From Stephanodiscus triporus (taxonomy: Eukaryota; Bacillariophyta; Thalassiosirophyceae; Thalassiosirales; Thalassiosiraceae): DNA of 11,304 nt. The translations under genes and the position numbers were made by a program. Shown one piece after another: positions 6,756 to 11,304 of the stretch. The notes beneath the pieces are model-generated. The model was given only the letters and a program-made list of their open reading frames with translations, ran no database searches and was not told the DNA's origin. The DNA is taken from NCBI GenBank assembly GCA_036939755.1, contig JALLAZ010000913.1, positions 1-11,304 of the forward strand, read 5' to 3'. Each line of letters opens with the position of its first letter. Positions within the stretch are counted from its first letter, which is position 1.

Positions 6756-7249
6756 GGACCGTAATTATTTTGGGGGGTGGGACGGTTGTTTTTCGGTGGG
6801 GAGGGGTTGGGGGGGGGGGAGGGGGACGAAAAAGAGTGGGGTGTGAGGTTGGATGTTGAAGCACAGCGCGCATCACGGTTGTCGGATGTTGCTTGTTTGC
6901 TTTGGGCGTCGGAAAGCAGTGTATAGGGACATTTGATGCAGCTGTGTGCGGATTACATGGGGGGGGGGGGGATGCGTGGATGGATTAGGTGTCCGCAATT
7001 TCTTCACTACATTAAGACAGTAAATTGATGATATTAGTCGATATTATTCCCATTTATATTTCGATACAATAATATCATGTACCCCGGACAAAGCTTGGTG
7101 AAACCATGGCGATATTGTACAGGATGGCTGAGACGGGAGGGCAAATAATAGGTGTTATACAAAATGCATAAAATATCGAATCCCCAGGACGAGACTTTGT
7201 GTCGCTTGGTGTTATAGTCCTGGATGCGTGAGTGGGTGGGTGAGGAGGT
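6756..7249. other. Convergent 3' flanks of eIF3g and the acid phosphatase
   Basis: No coding potential is supported. The eIF3g side is G-rich, with further long G runs at about 6811-6819 and 6960-6971. From about 7000 the sequence becomes AT-rich with AATAT/ATTAT words suited to 3' ends. A 7-bp inverted repeat, CCAGGAC at 7184-7190 and GTCCTGG at 7217-7223, could form a weak stem in either transcript. This interval also marks the compositional change between the two halves of the window. Confidence 0.5.
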
Positions 7250-9060
7250 CTAACCATCCACCTCGTCGCTTTCGTTTTCCACCTGACCATCAAAGTCCAC
7301 GAAAAGCTGATTTAATACCCACACTTCGTCATGCAGCCCAAAGTCCGGTTCAAAACGCCCATTCAATCCTACCTCATCTTCGGCATTGAATCCAGTTTGA
7401 ACCCATTTCCATTTAACGTGAGTCCTGTTGCATAGCTCCAATGTTCCATATCCATACATGGAGTGATCTCTAACCTTGACGAATTCTTCCGGTTCTGTGG
7501 GGTTGATGTAGGGCTCGTTTGCTTGCCTTCCACCGTTGCCTTGGATGATGTGAATTGGCCCTCGAGGATCTGGCTTGGAATTTATAGTGGGAACAGTCCG
7601 CATATAGCTGTGAAGATGTCCAGAAAGGACAAAGTTTACAGTGTGTTGGACGAAGACCGGCTCAAGATGTACTCGCGCCTCTGTCATGAAGATCTCGCGG
7701 GAGTGATCATGGAAGGTCGAATACAATGGACAGTGTAGCATGACTATTAGCCAAGGTGTGACGATTCGGTCCACGGATTTCAGCTCTGACAAGAGCCACT
7801 TATATTGGGTAGACTCCGGAAGGAATGATGAGTACGAACTCAATACAATATGCTTTGATGGGCCGAATGTAAAGGAGTAATCTAGACCAAAATGGCACGC
7901 GCAGAGTTAAAACCAACGTCAGGTTTGTCATAGGAATAATGTATCATATAAAACACATCAAACAACTTACATGCATTTCCCCATTCATAGGGTAAAAAAT
8001 TCTTTGCCTGCAAATAATTATCCTGTTTCCCTTTGTGGAACATTTCATTCGGCGCAAATTCTCGAATAGGAGGCCGAATTTGCGGCATCCGGAATCTTGT
8101 CTCGTACGACTGTGCAATCTCCAGGTCATCCTTATGGTGGTCCAAATCGTGGTTTCCTAGTGCAATTTGTGTTGGGATAGACTGGAAGAAGGTGTGATCA
8201 CTCATCATGTCCATCCAGTCATCCCATACCGTATGGTCACCGTCGGCATACGCCAAATCCCCGGCAAGGAGGACACAGTCGATCCCTTTGCTATGATCCC
8301 GGTGAAACTTTTGTTCAGCACTGTCATTTTCTTCACCTGTATTGAGGCTGCTGAGCTCTAAATTCTTCACCGTTTCTCGTGAGTGCGGCCGAACAGCCAA
8401 GTCGCCCAGAACAGCGAACTTGATTGATCTGTCCAAAGGTGGGGGGTACCATTCACCAGGAACGGGTGCCGTGAGGAATGTGGAGTGATTGCCTTGCGAA
8501 ACAATATGATAGTCACCGCCATACTTTGATGACAGGCCTCTTCGTAAATTGAGTCCAGGCAAATGATCCCCACGCACTAGTAGACACTGGTAATGATACC
8601 TCGTCCCAGGTTTTAAGTCGTCCATTTCAATATGATAATATACATCCGAGAAATAGCGCGTCTCTCCATTTTTGGCGTGATTCAATTGATGTTGTGTCAG
8701 TGAAGCGTTGTAATTCAACGCTTCGTCGAGACCTCCAAGATAGAAACGAGACAAATCTTTGCCAGCCTCTCCCACCCGAATAGCCCCCACGGCGTTCCTA
8801 CTGTGCTGCAGTGCACACTCTGGCAGAAACGAGAAGGAAACAATCATTGATGAGCGGGTCACGTCTAGATTCCTACCAACGCTCAGATGGACATGCCGAG
8901 GGTTACATCGAGTCGAATTTTCGGGAACGGTAGCGATTTGTTCGATCGCTCTGCTCGCATGCTCATGAGCCATACCAGATAAGATTTCCTTCCGCGACTC
9001 AGTCTCCGCGCAGGACGCAAGCAGGGAGAGTGAGCAAATTATTCCTAGGTATAGCATCAT
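7250..9060 (-). CDS. Purple acid phosphatase, secreted, one intron
   Basis: This is a metallophosphoesterase of the purple acid phosphatase family that hydrolyses phosphomonoesters at acidic pH, usually secreted or vacuolar. Exons are 9060-7971 and 7881-7250, giving 573 aa. The intron 7970-7882 (89 nt) has GTAAGT and TCTAG ends, and splicing yields GNAYYSFTFGPSKHIVLSSY, as in the family. The ATG at 9060 starts a signal peptide (MMLYLGIICSLSLLASC). An Fn3-like N-terminal domain begins at about residue 52 (NPRHVHLSVG). Metal motifs: GDLA (Asp220; the usual G of D-x-G is Ala), GDLAYAD (Asp268, Tyr271), GNHD (303-306), MLHCP (His413) and GHLH (His452, His454). The C-terminal metallophos_C part has GNGGRQ and YGYGTLEL. 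Several N-x-S/T sequons fit secretion. Phosphate starvation control is usual for the family; nothing here proves it. Confidence 0.92.
7882..7970 (-). other. Spliceosomal intron of the acid phosphatase gene
   Basis: An 89-nt intron with donor GCAT|GTAAGT and acceptor GGTCTAG|AT. Its removal joins a Tyr codon (T|AT) and restores the family sequence GNAYYSF. Without splicing the frame hits TAG within the intron. It is the only intron in the window whose two ends can both be assigned with confidence. Confidence 0.93.
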
Positions 9061-9569
9061 GGTTACTTGACGAGGCTCTGGGGACAACAGGGTAAGGGTT
9101 TATTTGTCAGGAGTAGATTATTTTATCATGGTTATCGTCAGCACAGGCAGGTGGTGTGGTCGAGATTCATCAACACACACATGGTTGCTTAGATTCAGCG
9201 TTCCCGGCGGGAGAAACTCGTAAAATTTTAGGCGAACAGTTGTTGTGTTTCGTGTTTTTCCGTTTCACGAGAAGAGAGAGTGTATCGTACATAGAGTACG
9301 TATTTAGTACTCTAGAGTACTTAGTATGTACTTACAGTAGAGAGTATGGTATGTATGTATGGTTGTGTAGGATAAAACTTTTATCGTAAGAGTATGTACC
9401 ATAATATGTAGGAATGTCTTGGGACGCCTGATACGACATTAGGTATGTACTCTTCCAACGACGATACCACACAATACACAGTTGACGCCCCAGCAAAAGC
9501 GTCGAATTCCCGTGGAAACGGCCTCCGATCATCTGCGCACGGCGGCGATCAAGGAGTGTTATCCACGTG
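9061..9569. promoter_or_regulatory. Divergent promoter between acid phosphatase and glycosyltransferase
   Basis: About 510 bp without a supported gene. It contains ATAGAGTACGTA (9291-9302), identical to a word upstream of the CCA-enzyme gene, and a perfect 16-nt palindrome AGTACTCTAGAGTACT at 9306-9321. Many TAGAGTA/GTATGTAC-type words follow up to about 9440. Just upstream of the phosphatase ATG, on the minus strand, a pyrimidine-rich stretch ends in TCCCCAG at 9086-9080, so a 5' UTR intron acceptor is possible. Frames here start only at GTG and are not believed. Confidence 0.45.
9306..9321. repeat. Perfect 16-nt palindrome AGTACTCTAGAGTACT
   Basis: A self-complementary sequence in the divergent promoter, made of two inverted copies of AGTACTCT, which contain the TAGAGTAC word seen upstream of other genes here. 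It resembles a dimeric transcription-factor site; the factor is unknown. Confidence 0.7.
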
Positions 9570-10922
9570 ATGAAGCATAGGCGCCCCGCCAAACCCAACA
9601 GCAGGATTGTCGACGAGGAGGGCAGGGAAGAATTCTTCGCGACGAGCCGCGTCAAGAGCAGGTCCTTCAAATTCAAACGACGACATCAACGATGGCCGGC
9701 GATAGCAACAGTCCTGTCGTTGATCCCCTGCCTCTTATTCATTCGCAATCTCATTACGACAAACAGAGAATCAGAATTATCGCCATTTCCCCCAAATTGG
9801 TGGGATGTGCAGAATCAGGCATCGCTCTTGCTTAGATGCCCTCAACCGCAGCATGCCCCTAAGTGGAACTGCTACAATGATCTGGTAGATGAAAATTCTG
9901 ACACCGTCGACAGGGCAAAGCGATTATTTGAGTACGATCCGAATGATAATCGTAGCAAGGAGGAGCATCGGTTTGATGATCGAATTCCACACCTACTAAT
10001 TTTTACTCATAAATACAACATATTCGACTGTTCTGTAACGGCTTCGAACTCCACATCACCGAATATGTATACTCTTGCTGAGAATGCGAAGGCCACAGTC
10101 AAGGCATATAGTCGAATATGGCCAGACCTACATTTCGTGTACTTGTCAGACAACGATTGCATTGACGCTCTTAATCGAACAGAGCCGGGTCTGATCCCAT
10201 TTTTTAACGATGTGAAGCTGGAAGGTACGTTCGCAATACGGACTGTGTGTTTTAGCCGTAGAAAACTTGTCCTCAAATTCATCTGTTCAAAAGGAATGTT
10301 CAAAGCTGACTTATGTCGTGTGGCATATCTGTGTTTGCACGGGGGGTACTACTTCGATGTTGATTTACTTGTTGTTCGACCGTTCACGGCGCCGAAAAAC
10401 TCCACATTCGTCACCGTGAAGGGAGAGGGATCTCCGGGGGGGAGCGATTTCCGAGGATTCTTCCAGGCGTTCTTGGCTGCGGAGAAGGACCATGCTATCG
10501 TTCGTCTGAGTCTTCGTATGATGCTGGAGACGCTGTCAGGGAAGAGACCGTCTTCATCGGGTTTGTATCTTGGTCCTGGATCTTTGATGGAGGCGTGGAT
10601 GGAAGTGCAGAACATCACTGATTTCTCGAACACAAAAAATGATGATTACGACACTTATCTATTGAAGGAGATAAATCTCAACGATCAGCTGCAAGTGTCA
10701 ATGTACAAGAATCTGTCAGATGTATTGATGTCAGAAACGGGCTCAGATTTGCTGCAACGCGTTCCTGGTGACCATGAAGATGACTGCAAGTTGTCAACGG
10801 GATCATGGAACGTTTGCAATTTTGCTGTGTTGGACGAGGGCGATGGAAGTATCTACTTCTACTCTCGTGTTCTTGGAACGACGTATTGTGGAGTGTGTGT
10901 CGAGAAAAGGCCAAAGAGATAG
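9570..10922 (+). CDS. Type II membrane glycosyltransferase with DXD motif (GT32-like)
   Basis: A 450-aa protein starting at ATG 9570 (the GTG just before it is not used). A basic cytosolic tail is followed by one membrane segment at about 43-61 (PAIATVLSLIPCLLFIRNL), giving Golgi type II topology. The lumenal domain starts with HLLIFTHKYN (141-150), which resembles the opening strand IPKxIHxxW-like in sugar transferases. It has WPDLHFVYLSDNDC and then the core FKADLCRVAYLCLHGGYYFDVDLLVVRPF, in which D263-x-D265 is the metal/nucleotide-sugar motif. This layout matches the Gly_transf_sug (GT32) family: alpha-mannosyl or alpha-hexosyl transferases. Donor and acceptor are unknown. Sequons such as NST, NRT and NIT fit a lumenal location. 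No intron is needed. It is divergent from the acid phosphatase, and both products are secretory. The stop TAG is at 10920-10922. Confidence 0.85.
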   Translation: MKHRRPAKPNSRIVDEEGREEFFATSRVKSRSFKFKRRHQRWPAIATVLSLIPCLLFIRNLITTNRESELSPFPPNWWDVQNQASLLLRCPQPQHAPKWNCYNDLVDENSDTVDRAKRLFEYDPNDNRSKEEHRFDDRIPHLLIFTHKYNIFDCSVTASNSTSPNMYTLAENAKATVKAYSRIWPDLHFVYLSDNDCIDALNRTEPGLIPFFNDVKLEGTFAIRTVCFSRRKLVLKFICSKGMFKADLCRVAYLCLHGGYYFDVDLLVVRPFTAPKNSTFVTVKGEGSPGGSDFRGFFQAFLAAEKDHAIVRLSLRMMLETLSGKRPSSSGLYLGPGSLMEAWMEVQNITDFSNTKNDDYDTYLLKEINLNDQLQVSMYKNLSDVLMSETGSDLLQRVPGDHEDDCKLSTGSWNVCNFAVLDEGDGSIYFYSRVLGTTYCGVCVEKRPKR

Positions 10923-11304
10923 GAAATTGAGAATGTCAGTCTTTTAAAGCCCATATTGTTTGACAGGATTGTCGATGTCCCACTTTAAGATAGGATTGGT
11001 ATTGAACAATGCCCCCTCCAAATGGATTGACTACGGTAAACATTAAGAATCCAAAGTCACTGTTTGATTCAGTATCTTTTTATGATAACATCTATCTTCC
11101 AGGGTGTGTTGGCAAACCTCTCATCACTTCACTCAGCTCTAAATAAAAAGGCTCGGCCAACCATTTTAATAAACCTAGTTCATAAGCCTCCACCCCCAGC
11201 CGCAGGCCACCCAACAGAATGCGCGTGCGGGTAGGGACCCGTAGCGCCCAAAAAAAAAAAAAATTAACAGTAAACAACGATCAACCTGTATTGCATAGGA
11301 ATAG
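10923..11304. other. 3' flank of the glycosyltransferase and A14-tailed segment
   Basis: No gene starts with ATG here. The first ~170 bp are ordinary AT-rich 3' flank. From about 11100 the composition changes and ends in GTAGGGACCCGTAGCGCCC followed by A14 (11250-11263). CGGGT/ACCCG within it can form a 5-bp hairpin with a 4-nt loop. AATAAA occurs at 11142-11147 and 11168-11173, too far from the A tract for a normal poly(A) signal. On the minus strand, 11277-11092 is an open frame without ATG, reading RTRILLGGLRLGVEAYELG and ending in TAG. An A-tailed retroposed element is possible. Confidence 0.35.

Noticed and set aside
9156..9389. 77-residue plus-strand frame in the divergent promoter
   Set aside because: It begins at GTG, has no recognisable motif and overlaps repetitive TAGAGTA-type sequence.
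10215..10260. Possible mini-intron in the glycosyltransferase (GTACGT...TTTTAG)
   Set aside because: It would be about 31 nt, not a multiple of three, and its removal breaks a frame that is open through the DXD core.
1..11304. CRISPR array, prophage, operon or bacterial-type defence system
   Set aside because: There are no spaced direct repeats and no prokaryotic genes or ribosome-binding sites; introns and gene families are eukaryotic.
1..11304. tRNA or rRNA genes
   Set aside because: No cloverleaf with a GGTTCGA-type T arm and no rRNA-like conserved block was seen by eye; a covariance-model scan was not possible.

Overview
The window looks like nuclear DNA of a photosynthetic stramenopile, most probably a diatom. 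The reasons are a plastid-type bipartite presequence with an AAA|F cleavage motif (5328 to 4483, minus), a short canonical GT-AG spliceosomal intron, eukaryote-only families (eIF3g, NAT9-type acetyltransferase, purple acid phosphatase, type II membrane glycosyltransferase) and compact, mostly divergent or convergent gene spacing. The species is not identified.

Layout, left to right. A class II tRNA CCA-adding enzyme 5' exon (plus, 166-1283) faces the 5' exon of a secretory or plastid Nudix hydrolase (minus, 2278-1397). Both stop at splice-donor-like sites about 110 bp apart, and no downstream exon of either is visible. Next comes an AT-richer stretch with an 18-nt palindrome and a small transposase-like zinc-ribbon remnant (2601-2765, minus). 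A NAT9-like N-acetyltransferase (minus, 3867-2856) is broken by a 1-nt shift at a C8 tract and by an in-frame TAA. After an intergenic region with a small Cys-containing ORF (4423-4220), a plastid-targeted conserved-looking protein of unknown function (minus, 5328-4483) is divergent from eIF3g (plus, start 5561). A perfect TGACGTCA lies between the two. The eIF3g frame breaks inside an extreme poly-G tract (6161-6231) and resumes for the RRM.

From about 7 kb the composition changes to balanced, low-repeat sequence. It carries a complete purple acid phosphatase (minus, 9060-7250, one 89-nt intron) divergent from a DXD glycosyltransferase (plus, 9570-10922). The right end holds an A14-tailed segment that may be a retroposed element.

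The left genes are saturated with TCG/CGA-type triplet repeats that encode Asp, Ser, Arg, Glu and Gly runs, which create long spurious ORFs on the other frames and strand. The genes do not form a pathway: they are translation (CCA enzyme, eIF3g), protein acetylation, nucleotide-sugar or ADP-ribose-type hydrolysis, phosphate scavenging and glycosylation. I see no convincing novel multi-gene system. The most notable things are the truncated convergent gene pair, the homopolymer-associated frame breaks, and promoter words shared between intergenic regions.
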